A stretch of DNA of 64,000 bases from contig NJFT01000002.1 of the NCBI GenBank assembly GCA_002221725.1, positions 310,001 to 374,000 on the forward strand, read 5' to 3'. Of the stretch, positions 47,419 to 58,009 are shown piece by piece. This DNA comes from Scedosporium boydii (taxonomy: Eukaryota; Ascomycota; Sordariomycetes; Microascales; Microascaceae). Position numbers and translations under genes: made by a program. The notes beneath the pieces were generated by a model. The model had not been told where the DNA came from. It ran no database searches and saw only the letters and a program-made list of their open reading frames with translations. Within the stretch, counting starts at the first letter, position 1. Each line of letters opens with the position of its first letter.

Positions 47419-49146
47419 TCAACCATCTGATCGTTTCCCCTTCCTCGTACTCGTCATGAGCTTAAGCTCCAGTGGCCAGAAACCCTTTGTTGTCTGTTTA
47501 TAGGAGTCGCGTGGCTTGTTCTCGATTTTTTGTCGGCATATGGGGCATTTGTTTTTCTGGTTCTCTATATTTAGCGCTGATACGAGGCAATCCCCGCAGA
47601 AGAGGTGACCTAAAAGAAAAATGTCAATAACTAGGTTTGAGGATAAGGAGAAAAAAAAAATAGGATTCCCTAGAAAACATACCACAATGTGTAACAGTGA
47701 GCGATGTTGCTTGGTCCATGCATATCGCACACTGAAAAGCCCCCAGCTTAACACGTTCCGCTTTCTTTTGTTGCCGTTGCAGCAAGAGCTCGGGGACCTT
47801 GGTAGGATCTCGTAGGTCGATAACATCAGGGTCGTTATCAGAGTCTGACCATTCTAATACGTCGTCCCCTGTCGCTGTGTGGGTAGCTTTTTGGCGCTTC
47901 GTGGAACTCGATGAGGACGTTGGTCTCCTTCTCTTAGGTGTCGTCGTTGTAGGACTCGAGCTAGGTACAGGGGCGCTGGACAAGCCAGCGGCGGCACTAC
48001 TCCGCTTCCTCGAAGACATGGTCTGTATCGGATGTGTAGGCTCGCGTGTCGTGGGAGTGAAGGGAAAACTTTCAATGTTCACAGATGTTGACAAAACGGG
48101 AAAGGGCGACGCGGTTACAAACCCTCGAGAGGGCGTTGGAGGCACGACGAGACGTGATGAACCAGACGAGGGTACAGTAGACGTTTCTTGATCGGGATTC
48201 GGCGTAGGGCTCTCGTACAGAGCAAAATCACGGGTAAATGTAGCGGCTGCGGAAGGAGAGGTTTCGTCGATCCTCGTGGGCTGAGAAGTCTGGTGGAAGG
48301 GAGTTCGAGTTCTGGAAAGTCTGGAAAGCCGTAGTGAGGTCGCGTTGCTGCCAAAAATCCCCAAGCCGTAATCAGGATCGGGGTCGGCCTCGAGGCTTCG
48401 GTTCGAATGGAAGTGGTCAAAAAGACTCGGCGGACTCGATAGGTCTAGGAACGGAGCCCTTGAACTGTCATAGGAAGCAGGAAAGATTGAGGGTAACGGA
48501 TACGGCAATAGCGTTGGGTCAGTAGACGGGGCGCGGGGGAACGATCGCTCGAAGAAGGCAGCCTCAGCGTGCAAAGGGTTGGATGTTTCGGGGGAAGGCT
48601 GAGAAGCGGAGGTCGGGATCTGGTATTGGAAGAACGAGGTTTGGTTTTCGTCTAGTCAAAAAACGATTATTAAGTCGCTTTCTCTTTCGTAGGTGTCATT
48701 GGGATAAAGAGGCGAGGATGGACAAAGAATGTGTGGTGAGAATCAGATCAAGAAGCGCTAGGGCGGGGTGTTTAGGAGGAGGGCGGGATTAAGAAAACAA
48801 ATGGAGGCTCTAGCCGCGGGATTCTCGCGATGTCATCCACATAATCACAACAGAAGAACAAATGACAGAGGGGTCAAGGGTGGGCCGGTCAAGGGTGGGC
48901 GCTCCAAGGCAAGACGATGCAAATGCAAAGTAGGAAATATGAGACAAGAGGCAAGAGGCAAGAGGCAAGAGGCAGGAAGTAGGTTGAGGTTATGTCAATG
49001 GGAAAGGAAGATGGGAAATTAGTAATAACAGTGGCGATTGAGTTTAGAGACTTCAATTGTTCAAAATCGTTACCTTCAAAGTGATGGTGATGGATGAGTG
49101 AACCGATTGGGAGGCGATCACCAGCTCCTCCAGTGTTATTCGCCAT
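47419..49146 (-). CDS. RING finger E3 ligase-like protein (Slx8/RNF4-like)
   Basis: Probable ubiquitin E3; the domain plan of a short C-terminal RING after a long disordered Ser/Pro/Thr-rich region resembles SUMO-targeted ligases of the Slx8/RNF4 type, which act in the nucleus in DNA repair. Exons 49074-49146, 47683-48651 and 47419-47609 give 410 residues. The last join restores the C3HC4 RING at about 332-372: CAICMDQATSLTVTHCGHLFCGDC and CPIC, followed by a short basic tail. A putative basic region TPKRRRPTSSSSSTKRQK and an acidic EWSDSDNDPDVIDL, which could serve as a SUMO-interacting stretch, precede it. The 422-nt first intron is long for this genome; its joins are phase-compatible (HHHHFE-DENQTSF) but uncertain. 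An ATG at 49173 could add nine residues. Assignment to Slx8 is by analogy. Confidence 0.8.
48944..48976 (+). repeat. Heptamer tandem repeat AAGAGGC
   Basis: Four to five copies of a 7-bp unit (AAGAGGC) lying inside the proposed long first intron of the RING gene. A neighbouring direct repeat of TCAAGGGTGGGC occurs at about 48875-48900. Read directly. Confidence 0.8.
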
Positions 49147-51837
49147 GCCACAGCGGCCACCACAACTGTTCATGGACTGAAATTTGATTGATCAATCCAG
49201 TGTAAAATCCTTGTAATGCCTGAAGTCGACGATTACACTGTGTCGTCGCATCAATCGCATTCCGAAGTCAGTCCGAGGTTAACAGCTGGTGACAGCTGTA
49301 TTTGACAGCTGGCAAAGAGGATGTTGGATGATCGAGTCTTGGTCGCCTCACTTGTTCGATCCCATCCCGAGGTCTGAAGTAGCAACTCGAATAACGAGAC
49401 GGCAAAGAGGCCAGACAGTAGGAATCGGCCAGCTCATAGAGGACGTATCGAGACCGAGGCGATCTTCTCAAAGTGTCTATCGACCACAGAAATGTTGGGC
49501 GCCGCAACTAGAGACACCGTAGTAGTTCCAGAGCCCGAGAACTCAAGTGACGAAGTATTAGTTCCAATTTCAAAGGCCAGATGTTGCAAGTGAGAAAGAT
49601 TAGATTGATAGAAATTCACAAAAGAAAACCCCGGGTCGCTCAAGTCAGAAAAGGGAAAATAATTGTCGGTCAAGAGAAACAAAAAGACCACGAGATTAAA
49701 ACATCGCAAGCAGGCGAAGGGAGGGGAGAGCGTCTATTATTATACTACCCAGCCCTTGCCTTGGCTGACCCTCTCAAGGAACAAGGGAAGACTGGCCGGG
49801 ATCCAGGCTACAGGCGACGGGAATTCGGGCAGGCGACTCGAGTGTGGTGCGCCATCAATGTACCAAACAGTAGGTGGAACAGGGCCGCGCTCCTTCACTT
49901 TCAAAGGATGTAGGGCCGCTATTTTGCGGCGGCGTGGAGCTGAATGCTGGTGCGGCCAAAGTAGGCAGGCGTCCCGGCTGGTGCTCTCTGTTTGTCCCAG
50001 TGTCTGAGTCCAGGTGAAAACAATTCAATGTGATTCGAAAAGGGGAGTTCGATGCAACCCCGGCGCTGCTCGAAGCCTAGACCAGGCTGTTCTGTCAGAC
50101 CACGAAATGCGAAGTGCGGCCCTGCCGGGTGCTCGTCCGCCCACTCCCCCATTTCACTCTCACCAGTTGCCACAAATTTCCACTCTTAGCCGAGAAGGGC
50201 AGGCCAGGTTGGGCAACAGCTTCGATTTCCTAACATTGGCTTGGCGCTATGTGTACACTACATACATGTGTACGGCCTGTGCTAGAAGACCCAAGAGAAG
50301 TTCAGCTGAATGACCTTGGAGTGGCCCCCCTCAACGACCTCTTTGAAATTGTGAATAATTAAGAGACGACAATCCACATACGTCCTCCATCCAGTGAGGG
50401 TGTCAATACAAAGGTAGCACAGGGCGCCATTAAGTGGTTGCAGGAGCGGCAGCCACCCTTGCTCCCAAGTCTCCCATCCCCTGTGCCTGAAGTCTCCATT
50501 TCTCCCAGTGGCCGATCGCCCAAGCGAGTCTGGCCAGGCCAGCATGTGATGCATCACTGATGCAAGGACGGGACCACCAATGGAATCCTAGGCGAGGCCC
50601 AGGGCATCTCCGAACGCAGGATCTTGACCGAGCCCGACATTTTATCCATGGAAGTTGTACGGATGTGGCAGGCAAGAACTTAGAAAACTCAGTCGGCGAT
50701 CCAAAATTATGCATTTCCCGGCCGAGTTGTCTCACCCCAGTACTCTGGCCTATGTACTCCACTCCGTAGGGGCTAAATGTAGGGACAATACAATGGAGGG
50801 ACCAGTCACATCTGCGCTCTGATCCATAGGACGATAGAGCATCTCCTGCCATCGTCGAATCTCCGACGCCTCAACCATGACTGGATATGCCAGACATTCC
50901 TGATTCGCGAAGACTTACCCGCGGAGATTTCTCAGTCCTTGTGTCGGAGTAGTCTTCTCTCTCTCTCTCGCTCTCTCTTTTTGACCAAGTCTATACACCT
51001 GCTACTTCGTACTTGTAGTTCTATTGCTCTCTCCTTGCTTCTTAGAATGGTTGCGAGACCGCATTTCTTTCCCGGACAAGTATGTCTCAGAGATTCTCGA
51101 GTCAAGGAAGTAGTCTATTATTAGTGGTCCCTAGAGTAAGTGATGTCCATCCAAGACAAGGATAGTAAGTGGCTTGATAAAATACCGAATGTCAGGATCG
51201 AAGCCCCCAAGTTGAAGAGCATTTCCCAGGTTGTGTTGAGTAATAGTGTCGCCTACTATTTGTTCAACACTGATAAAACCAGCCGCCCACAACTGCGCTC
51301 GAAATTATCAAGACATCAATTGATGTATTATTACTTCGTAGTGATCGTAGAACTGCTGACACTCTCAAACACCAATTCTAGGAAGAGAATCGTATTGTCC
51401 CGAGTATAATTCCTCACCTCCCACTCTTCGAGCTTCAAACCCAACAGTAGTGTAGAATATATTTGGGTCTACTCTTATTGTTTGCTTCGCAGTCGTCCCG
51501 TTATTATATCCTGATGCCGTTGTGGTCTTTCGACCTCGAAACACTATTCCGGAAGATGTCATTGGATCCAGTCTTGGTGCTCAAACTTGGAAGCTCGATT
51601 GTGGGGCACGTGTGAAATTGCCCTCGTCTCGTCGCGATTCTTCAAACTGTTCAACCGTGATTTTGCTCTTCGTCAGACCCATCCCTCCCCGATCAGCTCC
51701 TCAAGTCATCAACTCCTCACCAGTATTCCGAAACATGCGAATTTAAGTAGCTTGCGGTCGATGAGGCCCTGATACTGCATTTATCTGAGGACAATAGAAA
51801 TCCAGAATTGATGCAGTAATGTCCAGCTGCAGAAACG
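49147..51837. other. Gene-poor intergenic stretch upstream of MIP1
   Basis: About 2.7 kb. It holds the promoter of the RING gene on the left and the MIP1 leader on the right. A (CT)n-rich segment occurs near 50954-50978. Open frames are short (under about 140 codons), overlap antisense partners, and show no motif or splice structure. No transposon protein or RNA gene was recognised. Confidence 0.5.
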
Positions 51838-54800
51838 ATGGTGTATTCCGCCGCCAGGCATGTCCGCCGTCCCATGACAGCCTCCTTTTATAGGATACCA
51901 CGGGCGACATTACCACATCCTCATCTCTACGCATACCATGTTCGCTGGAAATCTGTCGCCTCAGTCGACCCTTCGCTTTCGACCAACTCAAACGATTCCC
52001 TTACTCGGACTTTGGCTGGTACGTGCAGCTTAATCGCACCCGTCCACTGGCTGGCGCCATTTTTTCCTTCGTCAAATGCTTGATAGTTAAAAACCCTCTA
52101 GCTAACATCGCTTCAAGTGCCGTCGCAAGCGCGATTTAGCGAAATCGGCGTCCAACACCTTAGCAGCCACGTCCATCGCCAAATATTCCCCGACGGCTGC
52201 AAGCCTCCTCCCCCGACCCTTGTTGAGCTTGCGAAGGATCATCTCCGGCGCCATGATCTACTGGGGAAGAACAACGACAACGGCAAACCCATCGCATTCG
52301 ATCTCCCCGCCCTCCAGGGCCGAACCCTCGATGAACACTTCTACAAGCTCGGCCTCGACTGCGCCGAACCTTACCTAAGTCTCTCCAAAAAGTTTGCTTT
52401 GGCAAGCTTCCCACCAAAGCCGCGGAAATGGATGCACAGGAGTGGATGGACCAAGTATCTACCAGACGGAACGTCGCAGCCTGTTGAGGCTCCCGAGGAG
52501 GAGGCGATATGCTTCGATACTGAGGTGATGTGGAACGAGAGCCCCTTTGCCGTCATGGCATGCGCCGCTAGCCCCACGGCCTGGTACATGTGGCTCTCGC
52601 CTTGGTTGCTCGGAGAGTCCAAGTCGAACCGGCATCTCATTCCTCTCGGGGACCCTACCAAGGACCGGATCGTCGTGGGTCATAATGTTGGTTACGATCG
52701 CGCGAGGATATTAGAAGAGTATGATATTAAGCAATCACGCAACTCGTTTATCGACACCATGTCCCTTCACGTCGCCGTGAACGGAATGTGTTCTCAACAG
52801 CGTCCGACCTGGATGAAACACAAAAAGAACCGAGAGCTACGCGAGCGCATCGCGAGCCAGACCGAAGACCTCGCCCTCGCCGAGCTTCTCCACAATTCCG
52901 CCATCCGTCACGAGGAGGAGGAACTTTGGGTCGAACGAAGCTCCATCAACTCCCTGCGCGACGTGGCAAAGTTCCACCTCAACGTCACCATTGACAAGGC
53001 TGTTCGTGACGACTTTGGCGAGCTCGACAGGAAAGAAGTGCTCGCGAAGCTAGATGAGCTAATGGACTATTGCGCCGCCGACGTTGCCATCACACACCGC
53101 GTGTACCAGGTCGTTTTTCCTAATTTCCTAGAAGTCTGCCCTCACCCCGTCAGTTTCGCGGCCCTCCGACACTTGTCATCCGTAATTCTTCCCGTCAACA
53201 AATCTTGGGAGAGATATATCGCCAGCGCCGAAGCGACGTACCAGAAGCTCAGCGACGCCGTGGAGGAACGACTAATCACCCTCACCGAAAAGGCTCTTGA
53301 AATCAAGGACGATCCTGATAAATGGAGTACTGACCCCTGGCTGAAGCAGCTCGACTGGTCGGGCCAAGAAATTAAGATGGTCAAGGGCAAAAAGAAGGGC
53401 GACCCTCCTCGACCTGCCGCTCGACAAAAGAAGCCCGGCATGCCCAAATGGTACAAGGATCTATTCGCCAAGAATGACGCGCCTATCAATATCACGGTAC
53501 GTACACGAATCGCACCGTTACTTCTAAGGCTAGCCTGGGATGGCCACCCATTGGTCTGGTCGGACACATATGGATGGACGTTTCGCGTGTCGCGGGGAGA
53601 AGCTTCCAAGTATACGAATAAGCAGATGCTGCAATGCGACTTCACCGATGAGAAGATAGAGGCTCTTCGGGAGGACTTCGACGGTGTCTACTTCAAACTA
53701 CCTCACAAAGATGGCCCGTCGGCTCGGTGCGCAAACCCGATGGCTAAGGGCTACCTAAACTACTTTGAAAACGGAACGCTCTCGTCGGAGTATTCTTATG
53801 CGAAAGAGGCTCTCGAGATGAACGCGTCCTGCTCTTACTGGATAAGTGCGAGGGATAGGATCATGTCCCAAATGGTTGTCTACCAAAGCGATTTTGACAA
53901 GTCCTTCCGCAAGAAGAAGAAGAAGAAGGATGATAACGAGTACGGCTTTATATTGCCACAAATTATTCCAATGGGAACCATCACGAGAAGAGCTGTGGAG
54001 AACACATGGCTCACGGCGAGCAACGCGAAGAAGAACAGGGTGGGCTCTGAGCTCAAAGCCATGGTCAAGGCACCACCAGGATACAGCTTCGTCGGCGCTG
54101 ATGTCGACTCCGAGGAGCTCTGGATTGCCAGTCTATGCGGAGATGCGACATTCAAGCTTCACGGAGGAAACGCCATCGGCTTCATGACTCTAGAAGGAAG
54201 CAAAGCCGCGGGGACCGACCTCCATTCGCGCACGGCTAGCATTCTCGGAATAACGAGGAACGACGCCAAAGTTTTCAACTACGGCCGCATCTACGGAGCG
54301 GGTCTCAAGTTCGCGGCGACGCTTCTCCGACAGTTCAACCCCACTCTGTCGGAGAAGGAGACCATGGAGATTGCTTCGAAGCTCTACGCTACGACCAAGG
54401 GAAAGAGGACGAATCGAAAGACGCTGTGTAAGCGGCCGTTCTGGCGCGGCGGCACCGAGTCATTCGTCTTCAACACCCTTGAGCAATTCGCCGAGCAAGA
54501 ACGCCCGCGGACGCCCGTGCTCGGTGCCGGCATCACAGAGGCGCTGATGAGCAGGTTCATTAGCAAGGGAGGCTACCTCACCTCCCGTATTAATTGGGCC
54601 ATTCAGTCATCTGGCCAGGACTATCTCCACCTCCTCATCGTATCGATGGACTACCTCACTCGACGGTTCAACATCGACGCGCGTCTCGCCATCACAGTGC
54701 ACGACGAGATCCGCTACCTCGTCAAGGACCACGAGCGATACCGTGCCGCCATGGCGTTACAGGTCGCCAACCTATGGACGCGGGCCATGTTCTCTCAGCA

Positions 54801-55383
54801 GATAGGCATCAACGACCTACCGCAGTCCGTCGCCTTCTTCTCGGCCGTCGATATAGATCAGGTCCTCAGGAAGGAGGTCGATATGGATTGCATCACGCCT
54901 AGCCACCCGGAGCCGATTCCCCACGGCGAGAGTATCGATATTGTTAAACTACTGGAGAAGGGGCCCGAGGCGTGGCTCGATCCCGCCATCGTCCCCGAGA
55001 AACATGCGCCGAAGTTGGAGGGGATTACCTACACGCCTCGCAAGCCCGTCATGCAATCGCTTCAGCAGGATGTCGAGGACCCTCTTGCCTTCGTCAGGGC
55101 GCAGATCACCGCCGATGACGATGAGTTGAAGGAGCTGATCAAAAGCCAAAGGAAACCCCCCGCCGCCAGTACGTCGTCATCGGGGGGCGCGCGAAGGGGT
55201 AGACCGGTTTCGCTCAAGGGCGTGCTCCCGTACCATTCGCAGCCGCAGTTGATGCCCATGGAAGAGCCCATTTCCGTAGGCGAAGCCATGGGCGCGAGGT
55301 ATAAGAATGGGTATCAGAAGGGGAAGCCGGAGTGGGAGAAGGGCGTGAGGAAGTCGACGCATGCGTATGCGTGGAATATGTGA
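51838..55383 (+). CDS. MIP1: DNA polymerase gamma, mitochondrial
   Basis: Family A polymerase that replicates mitochondrial DNA. Exon 1 (51838-52018) joins exon 2 (52118-55383) across a 99-nt intron (GTACGT...GCTAAC...TTCAAG); 1148 residues. Exon 1 encodes an Arg/Ser-rich, acid-poor presequence (MVYSAARHVRRPMTASFYR), a typical mitochondrial targeting signal. The 3'-5' exonuclease motifs are intact: ICFDTEVMW (about 191), VVGHNVGYDRARILEEYDI and YCAADVAITHRVY. Polymerase motif A is GADVDSEELWIASLCGD, motif B includes KVFNYGRIYGAGLKFA, and motif C is TVHDEIRYLV. The C-terminal 200 residues beyond the polymerase domain are fungal-specific, with a Ser/Gly/Arg-rich segment near residue 1090. Identification is firm. 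Confidence 0.96.
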
Positions 55384-56478
55384 TATCGCCACTACAGAAC
55401 GATGGGTGGTGTGTTATTTATTTGGCCTACGCCTATATTTTTCTTCTGTCATGTACTGCTATATTGTCTACATGTACTTTTATGGGGGGACGGGGGGATG
55501 TATGAGGCGTCGAAAAGTGTACTATCATCAAATGGCGTTGGATAGAAGAGTACGGCGGAGGGCACCGTTGGGGTTGGTGGTGTATATGATCATCGGGGAT
55601 GTTATGGTAGCATTAAATCTTAATGAATTACTGTCTAATCCATTGTAGTCTGGCTCGAGATTCCTGAATATGCCGCCTCACCGAATAGGACAAGTTCAAA
55701 GTCGTGAATTCGTGTAAGCTCCATGTTGTAGAAGTTCGATTGGAACGCACCTTCCGACCCTTGAGAGGGGCGGTTTGCGTGCGTATGTTTTATATGGGGA
55801 AATTTGGCTCTGGATTCTCACCGTCTCATGGAAGCTCAAGTGGTCGAGCGGTGACGCACTGCTTACAAGCTACTTCCGCAAGGCGCCGGCGTGGAACCTG
55901 GTCTGGTCAAACCATGAGACGTGGAGGAAACTGGGAATCTGGGAAAGGGAAATTGGGACTTGGGGAGGGAGAAGCGGGAATTCTTTTTTTTTTTTTGGTC
56001 AAATTATACTAAATATTTCTTTTTCTTATTTTACGAGAAGGAATCTCTTGTCAGGGCTCTCTGTTGAGGTTGTGATGTCTCGAGGCTGGCGGAGTTGAGG
56101 CGAGGGGTGAAGCTTGGAGAGGTTGTGGGTTCGAAACTGGTGCGAGACTTTGCGCCTCTTTTTTTTCTCGCGCTCCTTCTCTTTTAAGATAGCTCTCGAG
56201 TTCTCTGCTGAGCCTTTTGCTGTCGTAGACGTCAAATCATGGAAAATCCAAAAGACGGCGTGTAGTTCCACAGGCAGGAGAAACCACAAACTTCATAGGT
56301 CGTACCTACCTTCATCGCGAAACCTGAGACATTGAATCACAGATCAACTCGGCGGTCAAACCTTACAGCCCAACATGCCGTCTACACAATCCGAGACCGA
56401 AAAGGACCAGCCGGACTAGGGGAGCTACTATCATCCTACAACCACCGCCAATAACACTGAGCTCGAACCATCGACACG
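55384..56478. other. Intergenic region, MIP1 3' flank to Hce2-like gene
   Basis: About 1.1 kb. It contains T-runs at 55984-55997 and 56159-56166. A tRNA A-box-like string (TGGTCGAGCGG, near 55840) and a distant B-box-like string (GGTTCGAAACT, near 56128) are present but too far apart to be one gene. No open frame is convincing. Confidence 0.45.
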
Positions 56479-57174
56479 ATGCGATACCAGCACGTATACT
56501 TCTTCCTGGCGTCCGTCCACGCCGCCTTCGGCTCACTACCTCTCGACTCCTCTAGCAAAGTCTCAGTTCAGCGAGCCGAGTCCAAGACGAGCTTACCCTT
56601 CCCCAACGCCGTGCCCCAACCCATAACCAAGCCGTCGGGAACCAACTCAACAATCTACATCGCCTCCTTCTTCACCCCGCCCTCCCCCCGTCCCGAAGCG
56701 TCCCACCACCACACATCCTGGGTCCCCTCCCCAGACCCCTACAAGCTCTGCGCCGACAGCACCTTCACGTCCGAAACGACGCCCGACACTCCCTACACAG
56801 CATCCCCATCCACGGACGACTGCCTCGCCATTCAGCAATGGGGAGGCTTCAACGCAGGGCACTGGCTCGTGTCGCCGCACGACCTGCTTACTACTTCGGA
56901 CGACGACTCGAACGTGCGATGGGCGCCGTTGCTCGTTTTGGATTCGTGCGCGTTCGTCGTCGGCGTTAGGAGGGAGTCTCTGAAGAATTTGCCGTGGGGG
57001 GTTACGGTTTCGAGTGCGGATGTGACGAAGGTCGTTTGGGAGGCTGTGAATAGTTTTCAGATTGGCGGCAAGGTGTTGGCGAGGGGGAATATGTTTTGTC
57101 TTTCGTGGGATCGGTGGGAGACTGTTATTGCGCCTGTGGATTGGAGGATTGTGACGTGGGAGAGGGATTCGTGA
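56479..57174 (+). CDS. Secreted Hce2 (Ecp2-like) domain protein
   Basis: 231 residues, intronless. An N-terminal signal peptide is likely (MRYQHVYFFLASVHAAFGS). A Ser/Pro-rich linker with one NST glycosylation sequon precedes a C-terminal domain with exactly four cysteines (Cys91, 115, 157, 207) in the contexts YKLCADSTF, TDDCLAIQQW, LDSCAFVV and NMFCLSWD. The order, the aromatic/Gly context (GHWLVS) and the SADVTKVVWEAVNSFQIGGKV segment match the Hce2 domain named after the fungal Ecp2 effector; these proteins are secreted and many fungi carry several. The role here (plant interaction, antagonism, or other) cannot be told. It lies next to a second secreted-protein gene. Confidence 0.72.
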   Translation: MRYQHVYFFLASVHAAFGSLPLDSSSKVSVQRAESKTSLPFPNAVPQPITKPSGTNSTIYIASFFTPPSPRPEASHHHTSWVPSPDPYKLCADSTFTSETTPDTPYTASPSTDDCLAIQQWGGFNAGHWLVSPHDLLTTSDDDSNVRWAPLLVLDSCAFVVGVRRESLKNLPWGVTVSSADVTKVVWEAVNSFQIGGKVLARGNMFCLSWDRWETVIAPVDWRIVTWERDS

Positions 57175-58009
57175 GAGCCTCTCGGATGGTTTGCCTAGGA
57201 TCGGGCACTGTTGGAGAGACGGCCCATGTGGGATTGAGTTTACAAGCTATGGAATTGAAAGAAATGAAATTACCACCCCGAACGGCAATGTCGGCCGCAA
57301 GACTTTGACAGGCAGTATTGGAGATGTTTTTCGTCCGATTTTCCCTACCCATGCAGCAGCCTACCACCCGGCTAAATCCACGACGCATTCCTCCCACACT
57401 CAACAGGGATGAGGTTAGAGGACTAAGAACGAAGAAATGCAGGTCCCAGGTAGTGTAGGTAGCAGTGCAGAAAGAAATCACACCGCGTGGTCCACGGTTC
57501 CTCCAGCGTTGCAAGTTCCACAGGCTCGTTTTCCTACCCAGGAAGAACCTACGAACTACGGAGTTCCTTGATGCCCACTTTCTTCCACGTTATTCCGGAC
57601 GTATGCGGATAATAGCTGCGGAAGTAACGCCGGGCTATTTTCCCACCAACACAATAAAGCGGCTCGCTTCCCTGCAAAGACCGCGGTTCCTGGATGAAAG
57701 GTCCCCCGGCACGGGAAGGTGTGGGAAGAAGAAGATCGCCATTGGGATAGAAGCGGGCGCACCGGGTAGGTAGATAATATTAAACTTCTCGTGGGGAATT
57801 AGAGCATCCGTCAATTAGTTTCTCTCATTCCGGCTCCTTTCGAGTACTGAAAAGCCCGAGAGTTCGCATAAGATAGAGAAGGCGTGGCCGTTATTGTTGC
57901 ATGATGGGGTAGGATGCTCACATATATAGATCATTGTGGGATCTCGCCCCGAGGACTTGGCTCTGCTTCACGTTTTCCCTTCCACCCAGGATCGTATTAA
58001 TTGATCGTC
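57175..58009. promoter_or_regulatory. Promoter region of the secreted esterase gene
   Basis: 835 bp between the Hce2-like gene and the esterase. A CATATATAGATCA stretch at about 57919-57931 could act as a TATA-like element about 80 bp before the esterase ATG. No other gene is seen. Confidence 0.4.

Noticed and set aside
55830..56140. tRNA or SINE suggested by A-box-like TGGTCGAGCGG and B-box-like GGTTCGAAACT
   Set aside because: The boxes are about 280 bp apart and no acceptor or anticodon stem forms around either.
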